Shown here: in pieces, positions 16,295 through 25,059 of the stretch
Position numbering within the stretch: the first letter of the stretch is position 1
How the letters are laid out: each line of letters begins with the position of its first letter
Made by a program: the position numbers and the translations under genes
Notes under the pieces: generated by a model
Database searches by the model: none
What the model saw: the letters and a program-made list of their open reading frames with translations, nothing else
Told to the model about the DNA's origin: nothing
NCBI GenBank assembly: GCA_002734085.1
Contig: NVXV01000005.1
Location: forward strand, 1 to 36,504
DNA length: 36,504 nucleotides
Source: Fluviicola sp.
GTDB taxonomy: Bacteria > Bacteroidota > Bacteroidia > Flavobacteriales_D > Crocinitomicaceae
Direction of reading: 5' to 3'

Positions 16295-16406
16295 TCGCTC
16301 GTTCCTCGCTCGGGTCGAACAGGTTCTCATCCTCTCTTATTTTTCAATTCAGAGTAAGGGCGAAAAAAAGCAAATGCCAACTATTTCTTGTCGGGATGAG
16401 AGGATT
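16295..16406. repeat. Direct repeat copy 1, including a tRNA-Pro 3' fragment
   Basis: This 112-bp segment is nearly identical to 16429-16541 (period 134-135 bp; the differences are one A in a poly-A run and one C/T change). Its right end holds the last ~16 bases of the tRNA-Pro gene (CGGGATGAGAGGATT on the plus strand), then diverges into a degenerate T-arm (ACCTCC). It is a broken tRNA 3' end left by a tandem duplication. The left flank (16064-16294) holds the M23 promoter and nothing else recognisable. Confidence 0.85.
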
Positions 16407-16428
16407 ACCTCCACTACGGTCGGTGCTC

Positions 16429-16541
16429 TCGCTCGTTCCTCGCTCGGGTCGAACAGGTTCTCATCCTCTCTTATTTTTCAATTCAGAGTAAGGGTGAAAA
16501 AAAAGCAAATGCCAACTATTTCTTGTCGGGATGAGAGGATT
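16429..16541. repeat. Direct repeat copy 2, overlapping the tRNA-Pro 3' end
   Basis: This is the second copy of the ~112-bp repeat; its right end is the 3' part of the intact tRNA-Pro. Each copy also has an internal inverted feature, GGTTCTCATCCTCTC, which is complementary to the tRNA end GATGAGAGGAT. Transcripts through the tRNA could therefore fold into a hairpin that may act as a terminator or processing signal. Confidence 0.85.
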
Positions 16542-16600
16542 CGAACCTCCGATCTCTCGCCCCCCAGACGAGCACTTTAACCGGACTAAGCTACATCCCG
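16526..16600 (-). tRNA. tRNA-Pro(GGG)
   Basis: The 75-nt cloverleaf has acceptor arms CGGGATG/CATCCCG with discriminator A. The anticodon stem CTCGT/GCGAG has loop CTGGGGG (anticodon GGG), and the T-arm GGAGG-TTCGAAT-CCTCT has one G-U pair. CCA is not encoded, as is common in the phylum. It reads codons CCC and CCU. Confidence 0.95.
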
Positions 16601-16611
16601 AAATGATGCGA

Positions 16612-16619
16612 CAAATATA
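16612..16619 (-). promoter_or_regulatory. -7 element of tRNA-Pro
   Basis: TATATTTG on the minus strand is an exact TAnnTTTG match, placed 12 bases before the mature tRNA 5' end. The -33 region has only a weak TTTC. Confidence 0.6.
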
Positions 16620-16667
16620 CTATTTTTTCAACGAGAATTGAAATAGAGAGTCACATCAAAATTTTAA

Positions 16668-18785
16668 TTAAACGGCTAATTCATTCTTCGAGAAATAAGA
16701 AATGCACAATCGAATTACACCGTAAGGGACCTCTCCGTTTAGTTCTTCAAATATTGGTTTTAACCCTTCCGTCTCCCCTAGTTTTTGAATGGCTTTTTCT
16801 ACGCTAGACAATTCTTCACTTGAAAAATACTTATTAATATCATTCAGCTTATTATCTGTATACAACTTTGCAATATGAGAGAATATTGTTGTTTCCTGAA
16901 TGTCTCTTGCCAATGCTGTTTCAGACACACTGAAGCCCTCATTTAAATAATCGAGCGTAACATCAAACGTACTTTTCTTCTTCGGGTTTTGATCCAGGAA
17001 ATCTTTGATGCATTTTGCAAACTCCTCTCCGTATTTGATCATTTTTTGATGTCCAACCCCAGAAACAGAAGTTAACTCAGTGGATAGAATTGGCTTTTTT
17101 TCCACCATATCTTTTAACGTAGCATCACTAAATACTATATAAGCAGGAACTTTTTCTTTTTTTGCCATTTGCAAGCGTAAATTCCTCAAACGTTCAAACA
17201 ACTGTTCATCAGAAGTACCTCTCTTGCTTTTTCTTTTGGATTTACTTACATCTTTCTTATTACTTTGTTCCACATAACTTGATAACATCAATTTTTGTCC
17301 ATCAAATAAAATGCGCTTACCAAAAGAAGTGACTTTCAGATTAAAATTTTCATCGTAAGCAATTTCAACCACTCCTTGATTTAACAATTGCGTTAAGTAA
17401 TGTTGCCATTCTTTAGCACTAAGGTCGGCTCCTACTCCGTACGTTTTAAGTTTATTAAATCCTTTGTCATATACTTCAAACGACTTAGAACCTCTCAACA
17501 CTTGAATCAATAAATTCATTCCGATTTTTTCGTTGGTACGCATGATACCAGACAAAGCTTTTTGAGCAATTAGACTTCCACTAATAAAAGCAGGTGGATT
17601 TTCGCAAACATCACAGTTACCACAATCTTTAATTAACGTTTCTCCGAAATAACTAAGCAAGGTCTTTCTTCGGCAAGTGGGCGATTCAGCAAACTGAAGC
17701 ATACGATTAAGTTTTTCAACCAAAACGTCTTTATGAGGCGAGTCTTGTGCAAAATCAGCTAATAATTTCACATCTCGCATATTGTAATATAATAGCGCCT
17801 GTGAAGGAAGTCCATCTCTTCCTGCTCTACCAATTTCCTGATAGTATCCTTCGATATTTTTAGGTAAATTGTTATGAATAATCCATCGTACATTAGATTT
17901 ATCGATTCCCATTCCAAATGCTATTGTAGCTGTCACAATAGGTACTCTATCATTAATAAAATCCTCCTGTACTTCCGCTCTTTCTTCCGATGTTAAACCA
18001 GCATGATAATGACTTGCAGGAATCCCATTCTCAAGCAAAAACTCACTCCATTCTTCTGTTTCTCTTCTTGAAAGGCAGTAGATAATACCTGATTCACCTT
18101 GTCTTGATTGAATAAAGTCCAGCACGTCTTTTCTTTTATCCTTTTTTGGAAGGTTACCTCTGACTTCAAGCGAGATGTTAGGTCTATCAAAACTGGTAAG
18201 GAAGACATTTGGATCAACTAGACCTAGTTTGCTTTTTATTTCTTTTCTAGTTGCTTTGTCCGCTGTTGCGGTTAAAGCGATATATGGAACCTCTGACCAA
18301 TAATCTCTCAACTGAGAAAGTTGGGTGTATTCTGGGCGAAAATCATGTCCCCACATGGAAACACAATGCGCTTCATCTATCGCCACCATTGAAACCTCTA
18401 CCCTTGTCAACCAAGTGTTGAGGACATTTAAAAGTGTTTCAGGCGCCATATACAAGAGCTTTAACGTTCCTTCTTGGGCCTGATTGATAATTTGTTGTTT
18501 TTCGAAATCAGACTGAGAACTATTAAAAAACGCTGCAGAAACACCGTTACTTTTAAGTGCTTCAACTTGATCCTTCATTAAAGAAATCAATGGTGAAATC
18601 ACCAGTGCTGTTCCTTCGAAACAAAGCGCTGGAATTTGAAAACAGATAGACTTTCCTCCACCTGTAGGCATTAATACAATTGAGTCTTTTTTAGATAATA
18701 CATTCTCTACTATCTCCTCTTGTTGAGGGCGAAACTCATCATAGCCAAATACTGATTTAAGGTGATTTTGGGCTGTTTGAATCAT
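16668..18785 (-). CDS. recQ: ATP-dependent DNA helicase RecQ
   Basis: The 705-residue protein carries the superfamily 2 helicase motifs in order: Gln motif region FGYDEFRPQQ, Walker A MPTGGGKS (39-46), DEAH-type box AIDEAHCVSMWGHDFRPEY, motif III LTATADKATR, and motif VI IGRAGRDG. The zinc-binding subdomain follows (cysteines in SPTCRRKTLLSYFGE and CGNCDVC), then winged-helix and HRDC-like segments. It unwinds DNA in recombinational repair. The length and domain set fit Bacteroidota RecQ. It stands alone, divergent from the FG-GAP gene (158-bp gap). Confidence 0.96.
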   Translation of the reverse strand: MIQTAQNHLKSVFGYDEFRPQQEEIVENVLSKKDSIVLMPTGGGKSICFQIPALCFEGTALVISPLISLMKDQVEALKSNGVSAAFFNSSQSDFEKQQIINQAQEGTLKLLYMAPETLLNVLNTWLTRVEVSMVAIDEAHCVSMWGHDFRPEYTQLSQLRDYWSEVPYIALTATADKATRKEIKSKLGLVDPNVFLTSFDRPNISLEVRGNLPKKDKRKDVLDFIQSRQGESGIIYCLSRRETEEWSEFLLENGIPASHYHAGLTSEERAEVQEDFINDRVPIVTATIAFGMGIDKSNVRWIIHNNLPKNIEGYYQEIGRAGRDGLPSQALLYYNMRDVKLLADFAQDSPHKDVLVEKLNRMLQFAESPTCRRKTLLSYFGETLIKDCGNCDVCENPPAFISGSLIAQKALSGIMRTNEKIGMNLLIQVLRGSKSFEVYDKGFNKLKTYGVGADLSAKEWQHYLTQLLNQGVVEIAYDENFNLKVTSFGKRILFDGQKLMLSSYVEQSNKKDVSKSKRKSKRGTSDEQLFERLRNLRLQMAKKEKVPAYIVFSDATLKDMVEKKPILSTELTSVSGVGHQKMIKYGEEFAKCIKDFLDQNPKKKSTFDVTLDYLNEGFSVSETALARDIQETTIFSHIAKLYTDNKLNDINKYFSSEELSSVEKAIQKLGETEGLKPIFEELNGEVPYGVIRLCISYFSKNELAV

Positions 18786-18943
18786 ACAATAATTATTTTA
18801 AGTTTCTTCCTAAGTTATATAAAATTATTCGATAATAAATGTCAAAATATATTTTTATTTATCAATTTGTAAAGTATTAATCAACCTTTGACCAGAATAA
18901 TTCGTTAAATTTATAGATTAGAATAATTAAACACATATACATA

Positions 18944-21190
18944 ATGAAAAACTATTACTCCATAATAACAATTTTAGCATCATTTATTTTTTGTAGTCAA
19001 TCTATTATGGCTCAATTTGGGTTTATATACAACGATTCAATTATTGTAAAAAAAGGAGGGGATACTATAGGTTTTCCTTGGGCTGGTGGATTAAATCATG
19101 CTCAATTCTCTACAATTGATGTGGACTTTGATGGGTATGAAGATTTATTTGTTTTTGATCGAAGTACGAATCAATTACGTGTTTTTTTGAAGAAAGAAGT
19201 AAATGGCGAATTCCATTATGAGTTTCTATATGATAGTAGATCACTATTTCCAGAAGATGTTCGTTATAGAGCCAAAATGGTAGATTATAACAATGACGGC
19301 AAAAAAGATTTATTCACTTATGGTATTGGAGGAGTTAAGGTATTTAAAAATATTGGAAATGCTACCGACGGTTTACAATGGGAATTGGCAAAAGATCGTC
19401 TCGAATCACAATACGTAAGTTCTTTTTCAAATCTTTATGTAAGTTCAATTGATATTCCGGCATATGTTGACGTTGACTATGATGGTGATATTGACATTCT
19501 AACATTTCACATTGGTGGTGAACGTGTTGAGTATCATAAAAATTTATCCATGGAGACCTATGGAATTCCAGATTCTTTGATTTTTGAACTAAAGAATGAA
19601 TGTTGGGGTAAATTTATTGAAAGTGATGCAAATAATAGTGTTACTCTAAATCATACAGGTGGTCCTTGTGGTAATCCAAATATTAGTGACCCACAAAAGT
19701 ATCTGCGTCATTCAGGTTCATCTCTATTAGGGATAGATCTCAATGATGACCAAGTAATGGACTTAGTACTAGGAGATGTTGCCTATAACAATTTAACTGC
19801 GTTGTTCAACAGTGGAACTGCTCCAAACCAAGACTCCCCAATGACATCTCTCGACGCTAATTATCCAAGTAGCAGTACTCCTGTTGATTTACCTATATTT
19901 CCAGCTGCTTATTATGAAGATGTAGACCACGATGATGTCAAGGATATGATTGTTGGTACAAATGCAAATGGTGGTTCTGAAAACAGAGAAGGAATATGGT
20001 TTTACAAAAATATTGGTACGAATCAGGCTCCGAACTTTTCATTCGTTCAGAATGATTTTCTTCAAGGTGATATGATTGAGAATGGAAAAGGCTCAATCCC
20101 GGTTCTAGTTGATTTAAATAACGATGGATTGAAAGACCTACTCATCGCTTCGAATTATCGTTATGCTGATCCACTTTTAAAAACTTCAAAGATTCAATTC
20201 TACCAGAATACAGGTACGATTGAGGAACCAGAGTTTACTTTCGTCAGCGATGACTGGTTATCTCTCGAGTCTGAAGGCTTTGGATTAAGAATGCATCCTA
20301 CATTTGGAGATCTTGATAACGACGATGATATGGATATGATTCTCGGAACGGAACTAGGTACTTTACACTATTTTGAAAAAACTGGAAACGGTGCGAATGA
20401 TTACACATTGACTCAATTAAATATTCAGGACAACACGGGAACAGAGATTAATGTTCAAAGTTATGCTTCTCCACAATTGTTTGATTTGGACAACGATGGC
20501 TTATTGGATTTAATTATTGGTAAACGAGGTATTGGCATATCTTACTACAAGAACATTGGAACGGTTAGCTCTCCGTCTTTTGAATTAGTAACTCAGTCTT
20601 TAGGTGACGTTGACATGGGTAACCTTTCTTATCCAGAAAATTATGCAGTACCTCATTTTGTTAGGCATAATGACACTACCCATCTCTTTGCAGGAAATCG
20701 AGGGGGAACAATTTTTTATTACAATGAAATAGACGATAATATTGCAGATGGCGATACGTTTAATTTAGTATCTGATACATACGCGAACATCACTACACAA
20801 GCGTTTTCTGCTCCGTTTATCGACACCATACGAAACGACAATAGATTTGATCTGTTTGTTGGAACTGATCTTGGTGGTATTTACGCTTATACAGCAGAGC
20901 CATTTAGTGACCCTATTGTAAGCACCAATGATCCTTTAGATATAAATACTGAAATCGTTGTTTATCCAAATCCAAGCAATACAGGTTTGTTCACTATAAA
21001 CGCCAAAAATCAACAAACTAAAATGGAGGTTTCTGTAATAGACTTATTAGGAAACGAGGTTATTAGTAATCAATTATTGTGGGGTTCAATGAATTTAGAC
21101 TTAAGTCATAAAAGTCAGGGTGTTTACATTGTTCAAATAAAACAAGGAGGTACAAGAATACAGAGTAAAAAGATAGTTATTAGTAAGTAG
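18944..21190 (+). CDS. FG-GAP/VCBS repeat secreted protein with T9SS sorting domain
   Basis: The 748-residue protein starts with a signal peptide (ending SIMAQFGF). Repeated FG-GAP-like blades carry Ca-binding DxDxDG-type loops: DVDFDGYED, DYNNDGKKD, DVDYDGDID, DLNDDQVMD, DLNNDGLKD, DLDNDDDMD and DLDNDGLLD. They probably make one or more beta-propellers. The last ~75 residues are a T9SS sorting domain (VVYPNPSNTGLFTI, DLLGNEV, KSQGVYIVQI and basic end SKKIVISK). It is expected at the cell surface or outside the cell, where propellers of this type bind ligands. Its stop lies 3 bp from the converging ispE stop. Confidence 0.9.
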   Translation: MKNYYSIITILASFIFCSQSIMAQFGFIYNDSIIVKKGGDTIGFPWAGGLNHAQFSTIDVDFDGYEDLFVFDRSTNQLRVFLKKEVNGEFHYEFLYDSRSLFPEDVRYRAKMVDYNNDGKKDLFTYGIGGVKVFKNIGNATDGLQWELAKDRLESQYVSSFSNLYVSSIDIPAYVDVDYDGDIDILTFHIGGERVEYHKNLSMETYGIPDSLIFELKNECWGKFIESDANNSVTLNHTGGPCGNPNISDPQKYLRHSGSSLLGIDLNDDQVMDLVLGDVAYNNLTALFNSGTAPNQDSPMTSLDANYPSSSTPVDLPIFPAAYYEDVDHDDVKDMIVGTNANGGSENREGIWFYKNIGTNQAPNFSFVQNDFLQGDMIENGKGSIPVLVDLNNDGLKDLLIASNYRYADPLLKTSKIQFYQNTGTIEEPEFTFVSDDWLSLESEGFGLRMHPTFGDLDNDDDMDMILGTELGTLHYFEKTGNGANDYTLTQLNIQDNTGTEINVQSYASPQLFDLDNDGLLDLIIGKRGIGISYYKNIGTVSSPSFELVTQSLGDVDMGNLSYPENYAVPHFVRHNDTTHLFAGNRGGTIFYYNEIDDNIADGDTFNLVSDTYANITTQAFSAPFIDTIRNDNRFDLFVGTDLGGIYAYTAEPFSDPIVSTNDPLDINTEIVVYPNPSNTGLFTINAKNQQTKMEVSVIDLLGNEVISNQLLWGSMNLDLSHKSQGVYIVQIKQGGTRIQSKKIVISK

Positions 21191-21193
21191 TAC

Positions 21194-22009
21194 TCATTTC
21201 AACTTTAATTTCTTTACAAATCCTGGAAGATTTTGCAAATTAGGGTGTAATTCAGGACTATCGTTAAAAATTCCAAACACTGTTGACCCAGAGCCTGTCA
21301 TAGCAGCATAAATTGCTCCAGATTCATACAACTTGTCGATGTATTCTGCTAGCTGAGGTTGATTCTTAAAAATCCCCTTTTCGAAATCATTAACAAGTAA
21401 ACCTCTCCATTCATTTATGGGTTTTTTCAAAATTTCTTGTAAATCATTATCAGGCGATTGAGGCGTCACATTACTATACGCTTCTTGTGTACTAATATGC
21501 GTTCCATCATTGATCAAAACAATTGTTTTCCCATTGAGTGCCACATTATATGGTGCTAGTACTTCTCCTCTACCAGAAGCATGCTGCGGAATATTATCAA
21601 TGAAAAAAGCACAATCTGAACCTAATTCAGAAGCATACTTTTTTAATTGATCATTAGAAATATTTAAGTCATACAGATCATTGATTAACTTTAAAGCAAA
21701 TGCCCCATCAGCAGAACCGCCACCTAGCCCTGCTCCCATTGGAATATTTTTATATAAATGAATATGGACTGGGCTGATATTAAATTCTCTGGCAAGAATA
21801 CGATATGCTTTGACGCATAAATTAGTCTCTAAACCTCCAGGGATATCAAGTCCAGAACTTGTGAATTTCAGCTTTTCTGATTGAATTACTTCTAATATAT
21901 CTTGTATCTCTATTGGATACATAACCGAAGAAATTTCATGGTAACCATCTTCTCGTCTTGAGATTATGTTTAAACCTAAATTAATTTTACAATTTGGAAA
22001 AGATATCAT
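21194..22009 (-). CDS. ispE: 4-diphosphocytidyl-2-C-methyl-D-erythritol kinase (IspE)
   Basis: This GHMP-family kinase catalyses the ATP-dependent fourth step of the MEP pathway of isoprenoid synthesis. Visible motifs are PNCKINLGLNI at the N-terminus, the phosphate-binding loop PMGAGLGGGSADGAFAL, and the C-terminal MTGSGSTVFGIF. The longest frame starts at 22060, but the homologous N-terminus (MISFPNCKINLGLNI) begins at the ATG at 22009, giving 271 residues, the usual size. The gene is divergent from accA, with the two starts 65 bp apart, and convergent with the FG-GAP gene. Confidence 0.95.
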   Translation of the reverse strand: MISFPNCKINLGLNIISRREDGYHEISSVMYPIEIQDILEVIQSEKLKFTSSGLDIPGGLETNLCVKAYRILAREFNISPVHIHLYKNIPMGAGLGGGSADGAFALKLINDLYDLNISNDQLKKYASELGSDCAFFIDNIPQHASGRGEVLAPYNVALNGKTIVLINDGTHISTQEAYSNVTPQSPDNDLQEILKKPINEWRGLLVNDFEKGIFKNQPQLAEYIDKLYESGAIYAAMTGSGSTVFGIFNDSPELHPNLQNLPGFVKKLKLK

Positions 22010-22043
22010 ATTTACAAATTTAGAAATAGCTAACATTTTTTTG

Positions 22044-22051
22044 TAACTTTC
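22044..22051 (+). promoter_or_regulatory. -7-like element of accA
   Basis: TAACTTTC matches TAnnTTTG at seven of eight positions and lies 24 bases before the accA ATG, in the short divergent region shared with ispE. No good -33 element is seen. Confidence 0.4.
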
Positions 22052-22074
22052 GCCCCTCAAATATAGAATAGATT

Positions 22075-23028
22075 ATGTCAACATACTTAGATTTTGAGGA
22101 ACCGTTAAAAGCTTTAGAAGATCAAATCGCTAAAGCAAAGGAGATTGGGACAGACGCAGAGTTGGATATGACCGACAAAATAAACGCGTTAGAGTCAAAA
22201 TTAGAGGAGAAAACAACAGATATTTTTTCCAATTTAACTCCATGGCAAAGAGTTCAATTGTCAAGACATCCAGAAAGACCGTATACATTAGCATACATCA
22301 ATGCTATTACAGGAGGTGATTTCCAAGAGTATCATGGTGATCGAAATGTAAAAGACGATAAAGCCATGGTTGGTGGATTTGGATCCATTGACGGTAAAAC
22401 AGTAATGTTTATTGGCCAGCAGAAAGGTATGAACACAAAAATGCGTCAATATCGTAATTTTGGAATGGCAAACCCTGAAGGATATCGTAAGGCATTACGT
22501 TTAATGCGTCTGGCTGAAAAGTTTGATAAGCCTATTGTAACTTTTATCGATACACCAGGTGCTTTTCCAGGATTAGAAGCAGAAGAAAGAGGTCAAGGTG
22601 AGGCTATCGCACGGAACATTTACGAAATGATGAGCCTTAAAGTTCCTGTTATTTGTATAATTATCGGTGAAGGAGCTTCTGGTGGAGCTCTTGGAATTGG
22701 TGTTGGAGATAAAGTCTTAATGCTTGAAAATACATGGTACTCTGTAATCTCTCCAGAATCATGTTCTTCTATTCTATGGAGATCATGGGACTACAAAGAA
22801 GTCGCAGCTGAAGCACTTAAACTAACTTCTGAGGACATGAAAAAGCTAAAACTTGTGGATGGAATTATTAAAGAACCAAAAGCTGGAGCTCATCGTAATC
22901 CTGAAGAAATGTTCTCAATTGTAAAGAGAGAAATCAAACGTAACATTACTTTACTCTCCAAAATGGAAGCTCAAGAACGTTGCAACAAAAGAATTGATAA
23001 ATTCACGAACATGGGTGTTACAAAGTAA
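22075..23028 (+). CDS. accA: Acetyl-CoA carboxylase carboxyltransferase subunit alpha
   Basis: At 317 residues this is the normal AccA length. The N-terminal helices ([19 protein letters not shown]) are followed by the crotonase-like carboxyltransferase core: [49 protein letters not shown], and [20 protein letters not shown] with the glycine-rich oxyanion loop. With AccD it transfers carboxyl from biotin to acetyl-CoA in fatty acid synthesis. The accD, accB and accC genes are not in this window. Confidence 0.97.
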   Translation: MSTYLDFEEPLKALEDQIAKAKEIGTDAELDMTDKINALESKLEEKTTDIFSNLTPWQRVQLSRHPERPYTLAYINAITGGDFQEYHGDRNVKDDKAMVGGFGSIDGKTVMFIGQQKGMNTKMRQYRNFGMANPEGYRKALRLMRLAEKFDKPIVTFIDTPGAFPGLEAEERGQGEAIARNIYEMMSLKVPVICIIIGEGASGGALGIGVGDKVLMLENTWYSVISPESCSSILWRSWDYKEVAAEALKLTSEDMKKLKLVDGIIKEPKAGAHRNPEEMFSIVKREIKRNITLLSKMEAQERCNKRIDKFTNMGVTK

Positions 23029-23044
23029 AATAAGTTAATCTATA

Positions 23045-23075
23045 TTGCTGATTAGCAAGGATTAATTTATATTTA
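23045..23075 (+). promoter_or_regulatory. Putative promoter upstream of the hydrolase-like gene
   Basis: TTG (23045-23047) is followed after 20 bases by TATATTTA (23068-23075), seven of eight matches to TAnnTTTG. The ATG at 23085 follows after only nine bases, so the transcript would have a very short leader. Confidence 0.4.
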
Positions 23076-23084
23076 CTTAAAAAA

Positions 23085-23870
23085 ATGAGTTTAGTTCATA
23101 TTGTAACGATTCCAGGAATTGGATCTAAAAAGAAAGGGTATTCCGAAAAGTTTAAGGAAGACATTTTAAAATTTTCCAAAAGAACCGCTCTAGATGGAAA
23201 GATTAAAATCCATGAAGCATTGCCTTTCAATGTAACGAATATAGATGATAGGCAGCGTCTACTATTCGAGCGATTAAACAAAGAAAATAAACTGGGTGGT
23301 ATGTTGAGCTTAAGGAAGTTTGTTCTTGAAGCTTTTGGAGATGGGGTTACTTTTGAGAGAGGTGCATTTAAAGAAAACAGCCCTTACCGTAAAATTCACA
23401 AATATCTAAAATCTTTTTTCGAAAACATTTACAAAGAAATGGATTCCAATTCAAAATTGGTAATTGTTGCCAGTTCATTAGGTGCCCATATTCTCTCAAC
23501 TTATGTATGGGATGCTGATAACGATATTGGCATCTTTCAAAATGAAAAAGCCAACAAGGAAAACGACCTTTCGAACCTTTCGTATTTGGCAACAATAGGT
23601 GCTAATATTCCTTTGTTTATTTCTGGGTATAAAGAAGAGGAAATCAAACCAATCAATGTAGAAAAACGAAAAAACAACTTCAAATGGCATAATTTCTACG
23701 ACAAAGACGATGTGTTAGGATGGCCTTTAAAACAACTAAGTTCGGAGTACAGTAAAGTTGTTGAAGATTTTCAAATAAATACTGGTCTGTATGTTGGTTC
23801 ACATGTAAGGTACTGGAACGATAATGATTTTACTAAACCTTTTACGAAGTATTTAGTCAACAACTTATAA
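23085..23870 (+). CDS. Alpha/beta-hydrolase-like protein of unknown substrate
   Basis: I do not recognise a named family. The 261-residue protein opens with a strand and loop HIVTIPGIGSKKKG, like the oxyanion region of alpha/beta hydrolases. A nucleophile-elbow-like VIVASSLGAHILS follows around residues 126-138 (A-S-S-L-G in place of G-x-S-x-G). NFYDKDDVLGWPL supplies a candidate acid, and GLYVGSHVRYWND a candidate histidine near the end. Order and spacing fit a Ser-Asp-His hydrolase. There is no signal peptide, so it is cytoplasmic. It stands between accA and an M42 peptidase, with its own putative promoter. Confidence 0.6.
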   Translation: MSLVHIVTIPGIGSKKKGYSEKFKEDILKFSKRTALDGKIKIHEALPFNVTNIDDRQRLLFERLNKENKLGGMLSLRKFVLEAFGDGVTFERGAFKENSPYRKIHKYLKSFFENIYKEMDSNSKLVIVASSLGAHILSTYVWDADNDIGIFQNEKANKENDLSNLSYLATIGANIPLFISGYKEEEIKPINVEKRKNNFKWHNFYDKDDVLGWPLKQLSSEYSKVVEDFQINTGLYVGSHVRYWNDNDFTKPFTKYLVNNL

Positions 23871-23903
23871 TCAAAACTCCATTCTCCGTTCTCTTAAATT
23901 GTG

Positions 23904-23933
23904 TTGTAGATTTAGATAGTATTCTTATCTTTA
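23904..23933 (+). promoter_or_regulatory. Promoter of the M42 peptidase gene
   Basis: TTG (23904-23906), a 19-base spacer and TATCTTTA (23926-23933; seven of eight matches) fit the Bacteroidota promoter. The ATG follows 24 bases later. Confidence 0.55.
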
Positions 23934-23957
23934 GGAATTCTAAAAAAATCAAACACA

Positions 23958-25037
23958 ATGCAGAAAGCAATAACAAAAGACAGTAAAAAATTTCTTGAAG
24001 AATACTTAAATAATGCCGCTCCAACTGGTTTTGAGGTATCTGGTCAAAAATTATGGTTGGAACATATCAAACCTTACATTGATGAATACTTCACAGACAG
24101 TTACGGAAGCGTCGTAGGAGTGATCAATCCAAAAGCAGAATACAAAGTAGTAATAGAAGCACATGCTGACGAAATTTCTTGGTTTGTGCATTACATAACA
24201 GATGATGGTTTTATTTATGTTCGTCGAAATGGAGGTTCAGACCACATGATAGCTCCTTCTAAAAAAGTGAACATTCATACGGACAAAGGAATTGTTAAAG
24301 CCGTTTTTGGATGGCCAGCAATACATACACGCCAAGACAAGGACGAAACACCTAGTTTAAAAAACATAACCTTAGACTGCGGCTGCAAAAACAAGAAAGA
24401 AGTTGAGAAGTTAGGTGTTCACGTAGGTTGTGTTGTTACTTTTGACGATGATTTTATGATCCTCAACAAAAACAAATACGTTGGTCGTGCATTAGACAAC
24501 AGAATCGGAGGCTTTATGATTGCTCAAGTAGCGAGAATGCTTAAAGAAAGTAAAACTAAGTTACCATTCGGACTATATGTTGTTAATGCTGTTCAAGAAG
24601 AAATTGGTTTACGAGGAGCTCAAATGATTGCTCAGCGTATTAAACCAGATGTAGCCATTGTTACAGATGTTTGTCACGATACTGGTACACCAATGATTGA
24701 TAAAAAAGTACAGGGAGATTTAAAAGGCGGCGAAGGTCCGGTATTAACTTATGGTCCTGCTGTACAGAACAATCTTTTGAAACATATTATTTCAACTGCC
24801 GAGAAAAGTAAAATTCCTTTCCAACGACTTGCAGCTTCTCGTGCTACAGGTACTGATACAGATGCTTTCGCGTATAGTAATGAAGGTGTTCCTTCTGCAC
24901 TTATTTCTCTTCCAATTCGCTATATGCACACTACAGTAGAAATGTGTGATGAAAAGGATGTTGAAAACACAATCAAATTAATTTTTGAATCTGTAAAAGC
25001 GTTGAAAAACAAACATGACTTCAGATATATCAAATAG
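23958..25037 (+). CDS. M42-family metallo-aminopeptidase
   Basis: The 359-residue cytoplasmic enzyme shows the M42/M20-clan metal and catalytic residues in order: His and Asp in EAHADEISW, bridging Asp in RALDNRIGG, Glu pair in VQEEIGLRGA, Asp in IVTDVCHDTG, and His in RYMHTTVEM. M42 enzymes are co-catalytic dizinc or dicobalt aminopeptidases, often large self-compartmentalising assemblies that trim peptides. A TGTDTDAF segment near residue 300 also fits the family. It has its own promoter, and holA follows 22 bp later. Confidence 0.92.
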   Translation: MQKAITKDSKKFLEEYLNNAAPTGFEVSGQKLWLEHIKPYIDEYFTDSYGSVVGVINPKAEYKVVIEAHADEISWFVHYITDDGFIYVRRNGGSDHMIAPSKKVNIHTDKGIVKAVFGWPAIHTRQDKDETPSLKNITLDCGCKNKKEVEKLGVHVGCVVTFDDDFMILNKNKYVGRALDNRIGGFMIAQVARMLKESKTKLPFGLYVVNAVQEEIGLRGAQMIAQRIKPDVAIVTDVCHDTGTPMIDKKVQGDLKGGEGPVLTYGPAVQNNLLKHIISTAEKSKIPFQRLAASRATGTDTDAFAYSNEGVPSALISLPIRYMHTTVEMCDEKDVENTIKLIFESVKALKNKHDFRYIK

Positions 25038-25059
25038 TTCAATTTAAGAACTAACCTAT

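Noticed and set aside
16374-16580. A plus-strand open frame across the tRNA-Pro region
   Set aside because: It is an artefact of the tandem repeat: its protein contains the same segment twice and it runs through the antisense of a tRNA gene.
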